NCBI RefSeq assembly: GCF_011045815.1
Contig: NZ_CP047346.1
Location: 1-64,000 of the forward strand
From: Proteus vulgaris
GTDB lineage: Bacteria > Pseudomonadota > Gammaproteobacteria > Enterobacterales > Enterobacteriaceae
Direction: 5' to 3'
Length of the DNA stretch: 64,000 nt
Shown here: piece by piece, positions 53,553-63,344 of the stretch
Layout of the letters: the number at the start of each line of letters is the position of its first letter
Numbering within the stretch: the stretch's first letter is position 1
Program-made: the position numbers and the translations under genes
The notes under the pieces: generated by a model
The model's input: the letters and a program-made list of their open reading frames with translations, nothing else
What the model was told of the DNA's origin: nothing
Database searches by the model: none

Positions 53553-54804
53553 ATGGCGACGGACACCCCACGGATTCCAGAACAAGGCGTGGCCACTCTG
53601 CCTGATGAGGCTTGGGAGCGTGCGCGCCGTCGTGCGGAGATCATCAGTCCGTTGGCGCAGTCGGAGACGGTCGGGCACGAAGCGGCCGATATGGCGGCTC
53701 AGGCGCTGGGCTTGTCTCGGCGCCAGGTATACGTTCTGATCCGGCGTGCCCGGCAAGGCAGCGGCCTCGTGACGGATCTGGTGCCCGGCCAGTCCGGTGG
53801 AGGTAAAGGTAAGGGGCGCTTGCCGGAACCGGTCGAGCGCGTCATCCACGAGCTACTGCAAAAGCGGTTCCTGACCAAGCAGAAGCGCAGCCTAGCGGCC
53901 TTTCACCGCGAAGTCACTCAGGTGTGCAAGGCTCAAAAACTGCGAGTGCCGGCGCGCAATACCGTGGCCTTACGGATCGCTAGCCTTGACCCGCGCAAGG
54001 TCATCCGCCGGCGGGAAGGCCAGGATGCCGCTCGTGACCTACAAGGTGTGGGCGGCGAGCCTCCTGCCGTGACCGCGCCGCTGGAGCAGGTGCAGATAGA
54101 CCATACGGTCATCGACCTGATCGTGGTCGATGACCGCGACCGGCAACCTATTGGCCGCCCGTACCTGACCCTCGCCATCGACGTGTTCACCCGCTGCGTG
54201 CTCGGCATGGTCGTCACGCTGGAAGCGCCGTCTGCCGTTTCGGTTGGCCTGTGCCTCGTGCATGTCGCCTGCGACAAGCGCCCTTGGCTGGAAGGACTGA
54301 ACGTGGAAATGGATTGGCAGATGAGCGGCAAGCCCTTACTGCTCTACCTAGACAACGCGGCCGAGTTCAAGAGCGAGGCCCTGCGCCGGGGTTGCGAGCA
54401 GCATGGCATCCGGCTGGACTATCGCCCGCTGGGACAGCCGCACTATGGCGGCATCGTGGAACGGATCATCGGCACGGCGATGCAGATGATTCACGACGAA
54501 CTGCCGGGAACGACCTTCTCCAACCCTGACCAGCGCGGCGACTACGATTCCGAAAACAAGGCCGCCCTGACGCTGCGCGAGCTAGAGCGCTGGCTCACAT
54601 TGGCGGTCGGCACCTACCACGGTTCGGTGCACAACGGCCTGCTCCAACCGCCGGCCGCGCGCTGGGCCGAGGCCGTGGCGCGTGTCGGCGTACCGGCCGT
54701 CGTCACACGCGCTACTTCGTTCCTGGTCGATTTTCTGCCGATCCTCCGGCGCACGCTGACCCGCACCGGCTTTGTCATCGACCACATCCACTACTACGCC
54801 GATG
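53553..54804 (+). pseudogene. tniA: TniA transposase, N-terminal part before IS26
   Basis: 417 residues from MATDTPRIPEQGV, containing the whole DDE core: VQIDHTVIDL, LYLDNAAEFKSEAL and HYGGIVERIIG. IS26 interrupts it after HIHYYAD. The C-terminal part resumes at 62231, but roughly 65 residues expected between the two pieces are missing, so precise loss of both IS26 copies would not restore it. Confidence 0.92.
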
Positions 54805-55624
54805 GGCACTGTTGCAAATAGTCGGTGGTGATAAACTTATCATCCCCTTTTGCTGATGGAGCTGCACATGAACCCATTCAAAGGCCGGCATTTTCAGCGT
54901 GACATCATTCTGTGGGCCGTACGCTGGTACTGCAAATACGGCATCAGTTACCGTGAGCTGCAGGAGATGCTGGCTGAACGCGGAGTGAATGTCGATCACT
55001 CCACGATTTACCGCTGGGTTCAGCGTTATGCGCCTGAAATGGAAAAACGGCTGCGCTGGTACTGGCGTAACCCTTCCGATCTTTGCCCGTGGCACATGGA
55101 TGAAACCTACGTGAAGGTCAATGGCCGCTGGGCGTATCTGTACCGGGCCGTCGACAGCCGGGGCCGCACTGTCGATTTTTATCTCTCCTCCCGTCGTAAC
55201 AGCAAAGCTGCATACCGGTTTCTGGGTAAAATCCTCAACAACGTGAAGAAGTGGCAGATCCCGCGATTCATCAACACGGATAAAGCGCCCGCCTATGGTC
55301 GCGCGCTTGCTCTGCTCAAACGCGAAGGCCGGTGCCCGTCTGACGTTGAACACCGACAGATTAAGTACCGGAACAACGTGATTGAATGCGATCATGGCAA
55401 ACTGAAACGGATAATCGGCGCCACGCTGGGATTTAAATCCATGAAGACGGCTTACGCCACCATCAAAGGTATTGAGGTGATGCGTGCACTACGCAAAGGC
55501 CAGGCCTCAGCATTTTATTATGGTGATCCCCTGGGCGAAATGCGCCTGGTAAGCAGAGTTTTTGAAATGTAAGGCCTTTGAATAAGACAAAAGGCTGCCT
55601 CATCGCTAACTTTGCAACAGTGCC
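54805..55624 (+). mobile_element. IS26, left copy
   Basis: 820 bp with 14-bp ends GGCACTGTTGCAAA. The 8-bp flanks (CGCCGATG left, TAAAATAA right) do not match. Directly oriented with the copy at 61411-62230. Confidence 0.98.
54868..55572 (+). CDS. tnpA: IS26 transposase
   Basis: 234 residues (MNPFKGRHFQRDIILWAVRW). DDE in WHMDETYVKV, INTDKAPAYGRAL and IECDHGKLKRII region. Identical in frame to the second copy. It forms cointegrates and targets existing IS26 copies. Confidence 0.98.
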   Translation: MNPFKGRHFQRDIILWAVRWYCKYGISYRELQEMLAERGVNVDHSTIYRWVQRYAPEMEKRLRWYWRNPSDLCPWHMDETYVKVNGRWAYLYRAVDSRGRTVDFYLSSRRNSKAAYRFLGKILNNVKKWQIPRFINTDKAPAYGRALALLKREGRCPSDVEHRQIKYRNNVIECDHGKLKRIIGATLGFKSMKTAYATIKGIEVMRALRKGQASAFYYGDPLGEMRLVSRVFEM

Positions 55625-55722
55625 TAAAATAAGCCTTATATCCAAGCATAAAACAAGGTTGTCTAGACTTCTTTTAACAGTAAAGTTATCATAAAACTGA
55701 ATTTTATTTTTTAGGTAAGTTT

Positions 55723-55932
55723 ATGCATTCTATCCGCATTCGTTAAGACACAACTATTTGCATAGTGACACTATTTTATAATGGTGGGCTTTTGTTGTGT
55801 CTTTAAGAATATATGCGGATATATAAAGTAAAAGTATGCTTAATTTATAAGTATGCTTTTAGTGCATAGTTTCCAGTTATAACTTAATTGACTAGCTATT
55901 TGTCCACCCTGTGGATGAATAGCTTTTTTTTT
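55723..55932 (+). promoter_or_regulatory. leader peptide and attenuator upstream of msr(E)
   Basis: A short frame at 55723-55746 encodes MHSIRIR. Its 3' half (55734-55754, CCGCATTCGTTAAGACACAA) can pair with 55794-55818 (GTTGTGTCTTTAAGAATA...GCGG). A further hairpin at 55894-55924 (AGCTATT...TCCAC/GTGGA...AATAGCT) is followed by nine T and looks like an intrinsic terminator before the gene. Ribosome stalling by macrolides on the leader could free the downstream gene. Structure is visible; function is inferred. Confidence 0.7.
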
Positions 55933-56021
55933 GGGAGGACACTGTGATGCTAGCTTTTGTTTTCACCTAAATCCTGTTTGCTGCATAAAAAATTTCAAGA
56001 GCTAAACAGGAGTAAATAAAA

Positions 56022-57497
56022 ATGAGTTTAATTATTAAAGCGAGAAACATACGCTTGGATTATGCTGGGCGTGATGTTTTGGATATTGATGAATTGGAAA
56101 TTCACTCTTATGACCGTATTGGTCTTGTGGGTGATAACGGAGCAGGAAAGAGTAGTTTACTCAAAGTACTTAATGGCGAAATTGTTTTAGCCGAAGCGAC
56201 ATTACAGCGTTTTGGTGATTTTGCACATATCAGCCAACTGGGCGGAATCGAAATAGAAACGGTCGAAGACCGGGCAATGTTATCTCGCCTTGGTGTTTCC
56301 AATGTACAAAACGACACAATGAGTGGCGGAGAGGAAACTCGTGCAAAAATTGCTGCCGCATTTTCCCAACAAGTACATGGCATTCTAGCGGATGAACCAA
56401 CCAGCCACCTTGATCTCAATGGAATAGATCTACTTATTGGTCAACTTAAAGCATTTGATGGAGCATTACTTGTTATCAGTCATGACCGATATTTTCTTGA
56501 TATGGTTGTAGACAAGATATGGGAGTTAAAAGACGGTAAAATTACGGAATATTGGGGTGGTTACTCGGATTACTTGCGTCAAAAAGAAGAAGAGCGACAA
56601 CACCAAGCCGTAGAATATGAGCTGATGATGAAGGAACGGGAGCGATTAGAATCTGCTGTGCAAGAAAAACGCCAGCAAGCTAATCGATTAGACAATAAGA
56701 AAAAAGGAGAAAAATCCAAAAACTCTACCGAAAGTGCTGGACGACTTGGGCATGCAAAAATGACTGGCACCAAGCAAAGAAAACTGTATCAGGCAGCTAA
56801 GAGTATGGAAAAGCGTTTGGCTGCATTAGAAGATATTCAAGCACCAGAGCATTTGCGTTCTATTCGTTTTCGTCAAAGTTCAGCCCTAGAACTGCACAAT
56901 AAGTTCCCGATTACGGCAGATGGTCTGAGCTTAAAATTTGGTAGCCGTACTATCTTTGATGACGCTAACTTTATAATACCGCTTGGCGCTAAAGTCGCTA
57001 TAACTGGATCGAATGGAACAGGGAAAACGTCCTTGTTAAAAATGATATCAGAACGTGCTGATGGATTAACCATATCTCCAAAAGCTGAAATTGGCTACTT
57101 TACACAAACAGGATATAAATTTAACACGCATAAATCTGTGCTCTCCTTTATGCAGGAAGAGTGCGAGTACACAGTTGCGGAAATTCGTGCAGTATTGGCT
57201 TCAATGGGGATCGGAGCGAATGATATTCAAAAAAACTTATCCGACTTATCGGGAGGTGAAATCATCAAACTGCTTTTATCCAAAATGCTTTTAGGAAAAT
57301 ATAATATTTTGCTTATGGATGAACCAGGAAACTATCTTGACCTAAAAAGTATTGCCGCATTAGAAACAATGATGAAGTCCTATGCAGGAACTATTATCTT
57401 CGTATCTCATGACAAGCAATTGGTCGATAATATTGCTGACATTATCTACGAGATCAAAGACCACAAAATCATCAAGACTTTTGAGAGAGATTGTTAA
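56022..57497 (+). CDS. msr(E): ABC-F ribosomal protection protein Msr(E)
   Basis: 491 residues with two ABC domains: GLVGDNGAGKSSLLKV and MSGGEETRAKIAAAF, then VAITGSNGTGKTSLLKM and LSGGEIIKLLLSK. A long charged linker (~190-270) reaches the peptidyl-transferase centre. It has no membrane segment. It displaces macrolides and streptogramin B from the ribosome. 55 bp upstream of mph(E). Confidence 0.97.
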   Translation: MSLIIKARNIRLDYAGRDVLDIDELEIHSYDRIGLVGDNGAGKSSLLKVLNGEIVLAEATLQRFGDFAHISQLGGIEIETVEDRAMLSRLGVSNVQNDTMSGGEETRAKIAAAFSQQVHGILADEPTSHLDLNGIDLLIGQLKAFDGALLVISHDRYFLDMVVDKIWELKDGKITEYWGGYSDYLRQKEEERQHQAVEYELMMKERERLESAVQEKRQQANRLDNKKKGEKSKNSTESAGRLGHAKMTGTKQRKLYQAAKSMEKRLAALEDIQAPEHLRSIRFRQSSALELHNKFPITADGLSLKFGSRTIFDDANFIIPLGAKVAITGSNGTGKTSLLKMISERADGLTISPKAEIGYFTQTGYKFNTHKSVLSFMQEECEYTVAEIRAVLASMGIGANDIQKNLSDLSGGEIIKLLLSKMLLGKYNILLMDEPGNYLDLKSIAALETMMKSYAGTIIFVSHDKQLVDNIADIIYEIKDHKIIKTFERDC

Positions 57498-57552
57498 TGA
57501 TAGCCAATCTAATCCGAACATTAATTATTGAACTCTTTAAAGGAAATTAAAA

Positions 57553-58437
57553 ATGACAATTCAAGATATTCAATCACTTGCTGAAGCACACGGCTTGTTG
57601 CTTACGGACAAAATGAATTTCAATGAAATGGGCATTGATTTTAAGGTCGTTTTTGCTCTTGATACAAAGGGGCAACAATGGTTGCTGCGTATTCCTCGTC
57701 GTGATGGCATGAGGGAACAAATCAAGAAAGAAAAACGCATTTTAGAATTGGTAAAAAAACATCTTTCTGTAGAGGTTCCTGATTGGAGAATTTCATCTAC
57801 AGAATTAGTGGCTTATCCCATACTTAAAGATAATCCTGTTTTAAATTTGGATGCTGAAACCTATGAAATAATTTGGAATATGGACAAAGATAGCCCGAAA
57901 TACATAACATCTTTGGCAAAAACCTTATTTGAAATCCATAGTATTCCTGAAAAAGAAGTTCGGGAAAATGATTTGAAAATTATGAAACCTTCAGATTTAA
58001 GACCTGAAATAGCAAACAATTTGCAGTTAGTAAAATCTGAAATTGGTATAAGTGAGCAATTGGAAACCCGCTACAGAAAATGGTTGGATAATGATGTTCT
58101 ATGGGCAGATTTCACCCAATTTATACATGGCGATTTATATGCTGGGCATGTACTAGCTTCAAAGGATGGAGCTGTTTCAGGCGTTATTGATTGGTCAACA
58201 GCCCATATAGATGACCCAGCGATTGATTTTGCTGGGCATGTAACTTTGTTTGGAGAAGAAAGCCTCAAAACTCTAATCATCGAGTATGAAAAACTAGGGG
58301 GTAAAGTTTGGAATAAACTATATGAACAGACTTTAGAAAGAGCAGCGGCCTCTCCTTTGATGTATGGTTTATTTGCCTTAGAAACTCAAAATGAAAGCCT
58401 TATCGTTGGAGCAAAAGCTCAGTTGGGAGTTATATAA
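57553..58437 (+). CDS. mph(E): macrolide 2'-phosphotransferase Mph(E)
   Basis: 294 residues, start MTIQDIQSLAEAHGLL with AAAGGAAA upstream. Kinase landmarks: QWLLRIPRRDGM (Lys-loop region), IHGDLYAGHVLA (catalytic loop) and GVIDWSTAHIDDPAIDFAG (metal Asp). Uses GTP to phosphorylate the desosamine of macrolides. Complete. Confidence 0.97.
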   Translation: MTIQDIQSLAEAHGLLLTDKMNFNEMGIDFKVVFALDTKGQQWLLRIPRRDGMREQIKKEKRILELVKKHLSVEVPDWRISSTELVAYPILKDNPVLNLDAETYEIIWNMDKDSPKYITSLAKTLFEIHSIPEKEVRENDLKIMKPSDLRPEIANNLQLVKSEIGISEQLETRYRKWLDNDVLWADFTQFIHGDLYAGHVLASKDGAVSGVIDWSTAHIDDPAIDFAGHVTLFGEESLKTLIIEYEKLGGKVWNKLYEQTLERAAASPLMYGLFALETQNESLIVGAKAQLGVI

Positions 58438-58516
58438 TTTAAAAATATGATTGCTGAGAACTGCCTTGTTTTGAAACTTGGTTGGCTTTAATTAGTTTTT
58501 AGTATTCTTTATAGAA

Positions 58517-58541
58517 AATGCCTCGATCAAGGGGCATTTCT
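58517..58541 (+). terminator. possible terminator after mph(E)
   Basis: AAATGCC and GGCATTT form a stem around CGATCAAGG. The T tract after it is poor, so termination may be weak. Confidence 0.5.
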
Positions 58542-58626
58542 AACAATCATTTAACATAAAATTTCTTATGTGAAGTAACCTGAATGCAGCGGTGCCCCAT
58601 TGGGGGCGCGTTGAGATAAGCCTCTT

Positions 58627-58662
58627 TTAGATAACTTTAGCAACTCGATAGACAGTTGCAAC
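58627..58662 (-). pseudogene. serine recombinase, last codons (left of IS66 element)
   Basis: Reads VATVYRVAKVI then stop. With the part at 61155-61410 it completes the resolvase HTH end (NCGVATVYRVAK). The IS66-family element separates the two. Confidence 0.8.
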
Positions 58663-58745
58663 GTAAGCGCCCTTAAATCAGCATCTTTTAACCCAGCCTA
58701 TACAGCTTCACACTAATACCTGTCTTTTTGAAAGGGGTATTGGTG

Positions 58746-59054
58746 ATGACTTTACAGGAACGCCAGCAGTTCTGGCAGCAACACATTGGTGCCTGGCAAG
58801 CATCTGATTCATCCGGTGCGGCTTTTTGCAAGCAGCATGATTTGAATTACGCGCAGTTTAATTATTGGCGTAAAAAGCTCCAGGTAAATGAGGTTGTTGA
58901 AAAACCTGCAGGCTTTGCTCAAGTGACACAGTTAGCTGCTTCGCACAACCGCCTTCATGATGAGCTGGGCGTTCATTTACCCAGTGGCATAAGCTTTTCA
59001 GGGGTCAATGCAGGCAATTTGGATCTCGTCTTGGCACTGCTGAGGCAGCTGTAG
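58746..59054 (+). CDS. tnpA: IS66 TnpA accessory protein
   Basis: 102 residues (MTLQERQQFWQQHIGAWQAS) with the FCKQHDLNYAQFNYWRKKL HTH-like segment of orfA proteins. Its stop overlaps the GTG of tnpB. Confidence 0.9.
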   Translation: MTLQERQQFWQQHIGAWQASDSSGAAFCKQHDLNYAQFNYWRKKLQVNEVVEKPAGFAQVTQLAASHNRLHDELGVHLPSGISFSGVNAGNLDLVLALLRQL

Positions 59055-59422
59055 TGAAAGTGCGCTATTTGCGGCCAGCCAAACAGATGCCAGAAATTTA
59101 TCTGTACCGTGCGCCGGTGGATTTTAGGAAACAAACCAACGGTTTAGCGTTGCTGGTGGAACAAGAGCTGGGCCACAATCCGTTCAGCGGTGCGCTGTAT
59201 GCCTTCACCAATCGCCAGCGCAACAAAATCAAATGCGTGATGTGGGAAGACAACGGTTTCGTCATGTATTACAAAGCGCTGGCCGAAGAGAAATTTAAGT
59301 GGCCCAAGCCTGCTGACGAGTTGCTGGCCTTAACAGGTGAGCAAATAAACTGGCTGTTAGATGGCTATGATATTAGTCTATTTAAGGGCCATAAAAAACT
59401 ACAATACGACAGTCTTGGATAG
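59054..59422 (+). CDS. tnpB: IS66 TnpB accessory protein
   Basis: 122 residues from a GTG overlapping the tnpA stop. Hallmark EIYLYRAPVDFRKQTNGLAL and ALYAFTNRQRNKIKCVMWED. Required for transposition in the family. Compare the broken TnpB at 15597-15797. Confidence 0.93.
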   Translation: MKVRYLRPAKQMPEIYLYRAPVDFRKQTNGLALLVEQELGHNPFSGALYAFTNRQRNKIKCVMWEDNGFVMYYKALAEEKFKWPKPADELLALTGEQINWLLDGYDISLFKGHKKLQYDSLG

Positions 59423-59490
59423 CTTGATTTTATTGGGTTTTATCTGCTTTTACGGCTGTCTTTCAGAGTCGTTTTTGCTATAATTTGGGT

Positions 59491-61110
59491 ATGAAGAAAC
59501 AGCCTAAACTCCCCATTAAAACATCTGATTTAAGCAGTCTAAGTGCTGCTGAATTACGTTTGATGGTGGCTCAATTTCAAGCGGTTGTAGAAGAACAAAA
59601 TGCCAGTTTGTTAGAGCATAAAAGCGAGCTCAAAGCAGCCCATCGTCGTATCGAACTACTGGAAGAAATGAACCGCCTGCTGAAAACGCAGAAGTTCAGT
59701 GCCAGCAGCGAAAAATCCAAGTTCCAGTTAAACCTCTTTGATGAAACTGAGCTTGAGGCTCAGCTTGATGAGCTGTTCGATACCTTGCCTGAAGCGTCTG
59801 ATGAAAACGCAGAGCTGACTCAAGCACGTAAAGCTCGCCAAACACGTCAGCGTGGTTTCTCTGCAAATCTAGTACGTGAGCGCATCGAGCACACGCTAAC
59901 TGAGTTAGAAAAAACCGGTGCCGACACAACCTTCTTCACCAAAGTAAAAGAAGAGCTACATTACATTCCGGCACAGCTGAAAGTGTTGGAGCATTGGCAA
60001 GAAAAAGCCGTTTTCACCTCCAAAGAAAGCATGCCAGAAGAACAGATGATTGCGGCGCAGCGCCCAGTACATCCTTTTGGTAAGTGCTCGGTGACCACTT
60101 CGCTGATTGCGCACGTAATTGTAGATAAATATCTGTATGGCATGCCGTTGTATCGCCAAGAAGGCAAGTTTAAAAACTTAGGCCACTTGATTCAGCGCAA
60201 TAACATGGCGCAATGGTGCATGTGCTTTGCTGATGCAGCTAAACCTCTGCTACAGTTGATGCGCGAGGTGCAAAACAGCGGCAGCTATCTGCAAGCTGAT
60301 GAAACCCGTCTGCAAGTGCTGAAAGAAGACGGAGAAACAGCACAGTCAGATAAATGGATGTGGGTGATCCGCGGCGGGCCGCCTAGCCAGCTTAGCGTAC
60401 TCTTTGAATACGATCCTTCGCGTGCAGGCAGTGTGGCTGTGCGCCTGCTCGATGATTTTAAGGGTGTGCTGCAAGCCGATGGTTTTTCTGGCTATAGCGC
60501 AGTCTGCAAAGCCAACTCGATTACGCGCATTGGCTGCTGGGATCATGCTCGGCGTAAGTTTGTTGAAGCCGATAAAAGCGCTGATTCTAAAGCTAAAGCC
60601 AAGCAAGGCACAGTGAGTAAAGCTGATGTAGCGCTGGGCTATATCCGTAAACTCTATCGCGTAGAAAGCAACATCGCGGACAAAACCGACGAAGAGCGTT
60701 TAAAGGCGCGCCAAGAAATCAGCGTGCCGGTACTGAATGAGTTTAAGCTGTGGCTTGAGAAAAACGCTGCAAAAATCATGAAAGGCGGCGCTCTGAGAAA
60801 AGCCATCGACTACACCTTAAATCAATGGGAATACCTGATTGGCTATTGTGAGCGCGGCGACCTGATGATCAGCAATATCATGGCCGAAAACGCCATTCGT
60901 CCCTTCGCTATTGGCCGTAAAAATTGGCTATTCGCCGACACACGCAAAGGCGCCGAAGCCAGCGCCGCATGTTACTCATTAATCGAAACCGCCAAAGCCA
61001 ACAACCTGGATCCGCAAGCCTACATTAAACATATTCTTGACCATGTTGCGACTGCTGACACCCTCGAGAAACTCGAAGCGCTACTGCCCTGGAATGTGAA
61101 ACTGGGTTAG
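59491..61110 (+). CDS. tnpC: IS66 TnpC transposase
   Basis: 539 residues from MKKQPKLPIK. N-terminal coiled coil (~30-75), then DDE residues in YLQADETRLQVL, VLQADGFSGYSAV and NIMAENAIRPFAIGRKNWLF. A Cys-poor, compact IS66 type, unlike the one at 450. Intact, so the element may still be active. Confidence 0.95.
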   Translation: MKKQPKLPIKTSDLSSLSAAELRLMVAQFQAVVEEQNASLLEHKSELKAAHRRIELLEEMNRLLKTQKFSASSEKSKFQLNLFDETELEAQLDELFDTLPEASDENAELTQARKARQTRQRGFSANLVRERIEHTLTELEKTGADTTFFTKVKEELHYIPAQLKVLEHWQEKAVFTSKESMPEEQMIAAQRPVHPFGKCSVTTSLIAHVIVDKYLYGMPLYRQEGKFKNLGHLIQRNNMAQWCMCFADAAKPLLQLMREVQNSGSYLQADETRLQVLKEDGETAQSDKWMWVIRGGPPSQLSVLFEYDPSRAGSVAVRLLDDFKGVLQADGFSGYSAVCKANSITRIGCWDHARRKFVEADKSADSKAKAKQGTVSKADVALGYIRKLYRVESNIADKTDEERLKARQEISVPVLNEFKLWLEKNAAKIMKGGALRKAIDYTLNQWEYLIGYCERGDLMISNIMAENAIRPFAIGRKNWLFADTRKGAEASAACYSLIETAKANNLDPQAYIKHILDHVATADTLEKLEALLPWNVKLG

Positions 61111-61154
61111 GCTGAGTAATCGTTTTGCAAGGGTGCTGATTTAAGGGCGCTTAC

Positions 61155-61410
61155 GTTGCAACTCCACAATTCACTGCTTTGGCAATTTCTTCCTTAGTCA
61201 TATTGCCAACTACTAGCAATTCTTTTATTCGTTTATGTTTAGCCTCATTTGCCTTCTTGCCTGTTGGTTTGTAACCCGAACGTGCCAGGCCCTGCTTAAT
61301 ACGTTCTATACGTTTCTCATTGTCTAGGCGGGCCATTGTTGCCAGAAGATCAATCAACATATTGTTGATGAGTTCCAAGATTGAATGAGTAATGCTGTCA
61401 CTGGTTTGAA
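61155..61410 (-). pseudogene. serine recombinase (Tn3-type resolvase), internal part
   Basis: Reads SDSITHSILELINNMLIDLL, EKRIERIKQGLARSGYKPTG and GNMTKEEIAKAVNCGVAT. This is the E-helix and HTH of a resolvase. The catalytic N-terminus was removed by IS26 and the last residues are beyond the IS66 element. Confidence 0.85.
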
Positions 61411-62230
61411 GGCACTGTTGCAAATAGTCGGTGGTGATAAACTTATCATCCCCTTTTGCTGATGGAGCTGCACATGAACCCATTCAAAGGCCGGCATTTT
61501 CAGCGTGACATCATTCTGTGGGCCGTACGCTGGTACTGCAAATACGGCATCAGTTACCGTGAGCTGCAGGAGATGCTGGCTGAACGCGGAGTGAATGTCG
61601 ATCACTCCACGATTTACCGCTGGGTTCAGCGTTATGCGCCTGAAATGGAAAAACGGCTGCGCTGGTACTGGCGTAACCCTTCCGATCTTTGCCCGTGGCA
61701 CATGGATGAAACCTACGTGAAGGTCAATGGCCGCTGGGCGTATCTGTACCGGGCCGTCGACAGCCGGGGCCGCACTGTCGATTTTTATCTCTCCTCCCGT
61801 CGTAACAGCAAAGCTGCATACCGGTTTCTGGGTAAAATCCTCAACAACGTGAAGAAGTGGCAGATCCCGCGATTCATCAACACGGATAAAGCGCCCGCCT
61901 ATGGTCGCGCGCTTGCTCTGCTCAAACGCGAAGGCCGGTGCCCGTCTGACGTTGAACACCGACAGATTAAGTACCGGAACAACGTGATTGAATGCGATCA
62001 TGGCAAACTGAAACGGATAATCGGCGCCACGCTGGGATTTAAATCCATGAAGACGGCTTACGCCACCATCAAAGGTATTGAGGTGATGCGTGCACTACGC
62101 AAAGGCCAGGCCTCAGCATTTTATTATGGTGATCCCCTGGGCGAAATGCGCCTGGTAAGCAGAGTTTTTGAAATGTAAGGCCTTTGAATAAGACAAAAGG
62201 CTGCCTCATCACTAACTTTGCAACAGTGCC
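61411..62230 (+). mobile_element. IS26, right copy
   Basis: 820 bp, same orientation as the left copy. The two bound a 5786-bp insert with msr(E)-mph(E). Flanks GGTTTGAA and CGAACAGG do not form a duplication with each other or with the left copy. Confidence 0.98.
61474..62178 (+). CDS. tnpA: IS26 transposase
   Basis: 234 residues, the same protein as the left copy at 54868. A single-base difference lies after the gene near the right end (CATCACTAAC here, CATCGCTAAC there). Intact. Confidence 0.98.
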   Translation: MNPFKGRHFQRDIILWAVRWYCKYGISYRELQEMLAERGVNVDHSTIYRWVQRYAPEMEKRLRWYWRNPSDLCPWHMDETYVKVNGRWAYLYRAVDSRGRTVDFYLSSRRNSKAAYRFLGKILNNVKKWQIPRFINTDKAPAYGRALALLKREGRCPSDVEHRQIKYRNNVIECDHGKLKRIIGATLGFKSMKTAYATIKGIEVMRALRKGQASAFYYGDPLGEMRLVSRVFEM

Positions 62231-62459
62231 CGAACAGGTGGATGAGTCGGCGCTGTTCCGCATGATCGGCCAGATGCGTGAGATTGTGACCAGCGCGCAG
62301 AAGGCCACACGCAAGGCGCGGCGTGACGCGGATCGCCGCCAGCACCTCAAGACATCAGCTCGGCCGGACAAGCCCGTTCCGCCGGATACGGATATTGCCG
62401 ACCCGCAGGCAGACAACTTGCCACCCGCCAAACCGTTCGACCAGATTGAGGAGTGGTAG
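62231..62459 (+). pseudogene. tniA: TniA transposase, C-terminal part after IS26
   Basis: Reads EQVDESALFRMIGQMREIVT and on to AKPFDQIEEW, the C-terminus of Tn402 TniA. The piece before it ends at 54804, with about 200 bp of tniA missing between. The stop is two bases before the tniB GTG. Confidence 0.92.
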
Positions 62460-62461
62460 CC

Positions 62462-63322
62462 GTGGACGAATATCCCATCATCGACCTGTCCCACCTGCTG
62501 CCGGCGGCCCAGGGCTTGGCCCGTCTTCCGGCGGACGAGCGCATCCAGCGCCTTCGCGCCGACCGCTGGATCGGCTATCCGCGCGCAGTCGAGGCGCTGA
62601 ACCGGCTGGAAGCCCTTTATGCGTGGCCAAACAAGCAACGCATGCCCAACCTGCTGCTGGTTGGCCCGACCAACAATGGCAAGTCGATGATCGTCGAGAA
62701 GTTCCGCCGCACCCACCCGGCCAGCTCCGACGCCGACCAGGAGCACATCCCGGTGTTGGTCGTGCAGATGCCGTCCGAGCCGTCCGTGATCCGCTTCTAC
62801 GTCGCGCTGCTCGCCGCGATGGGCGCGCCGCTGCGCCCACGCCCACGGTTGCCGGAAATGGAGCAACTGGCTCTGGCACTGCTGCGCAAGGTCGGCGTGC
62901 GCATGCTGGTGATCGACGAGCTGCACAACGTGCTGGCCGGCAACAGCGTCAACCGCCGGGAATTCCTCAACCTGCTGCGCTTCCTCGGCAACGAACTGCG
63001 CATCCCGTTGGTTGGGGTAGGCACGCGCGACGCCTACCTAGCCATCCGCTCCGATGACCAGTTGGAAAATCGCTTCGAGCCGATGATGCTGCCGGTATGG
63101 GAGGCCAACGACGATTGCTGCTCACTGCTGGCCAGCTTCGCCGCTTCGCTCCCGCTGCGCCGGCCTTCCCCAATTGCCACGCTGGACATGGCTCGCTACC
63201 TGCTCACACGCAGCGAGGGCACCATAGGGGAACTGGCGCACTTGCTGATGGCGGCGGCCATCGTCGCCGTGGAGAGCGGCGAGGAAGCGATCAACCATCG
63301 CACACTCAGCATGGCCTGTTGA
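62462..63322 (+). pseudogene. tniB: TniB ATPase, last residues replaced by IS1326
   Basis: From the GTG at 62462: 284 TniB residues with Walker A LLLVGPTNNGKSMIVEKF and Walker B MLVIDELHNVL, then LVGVGTRDAYLAI. IS1326 enters after TLSMA and the frame ends two codons later. The last ~18 residues are lost, as in In2. AAA+ partner of TniA. Confidence 0.92.
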
Positions 63323-63344
63323 GTTGCATCTAAAATTGACCCAC
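63317..63344. mobile_element. IS1326 end fragment
   Basis: Begins TGTTGAGTTGCATCTAAAAT at the tniB break, the known IS1326 position in In2. Only about 28 bp are seen before IS1353 begins. Confidence 0.7.

Larger units (their letters stand above)
58663..61154 (+). mobile_element. complete IS66-family element
   Basis: 2492 bp with 21-bp ends GTAAGCGCCCTTAAATCAGC and matching complement. A perfect 8-bp duplication GTTGCAAC flanks it, as expected for IS66. It holds tnpA, tnpB and tnpC in order. The target sequence is itself palindromic and lies in a resolvase gene. Confidence 0.95.

Noticed and set aside
54775..55395. Long reverse frame over IS26 (also at 61354-62001)
   Set aside because: Exact shadow of the IS26 transposase gene; the same frame appears in every IS26 copy.
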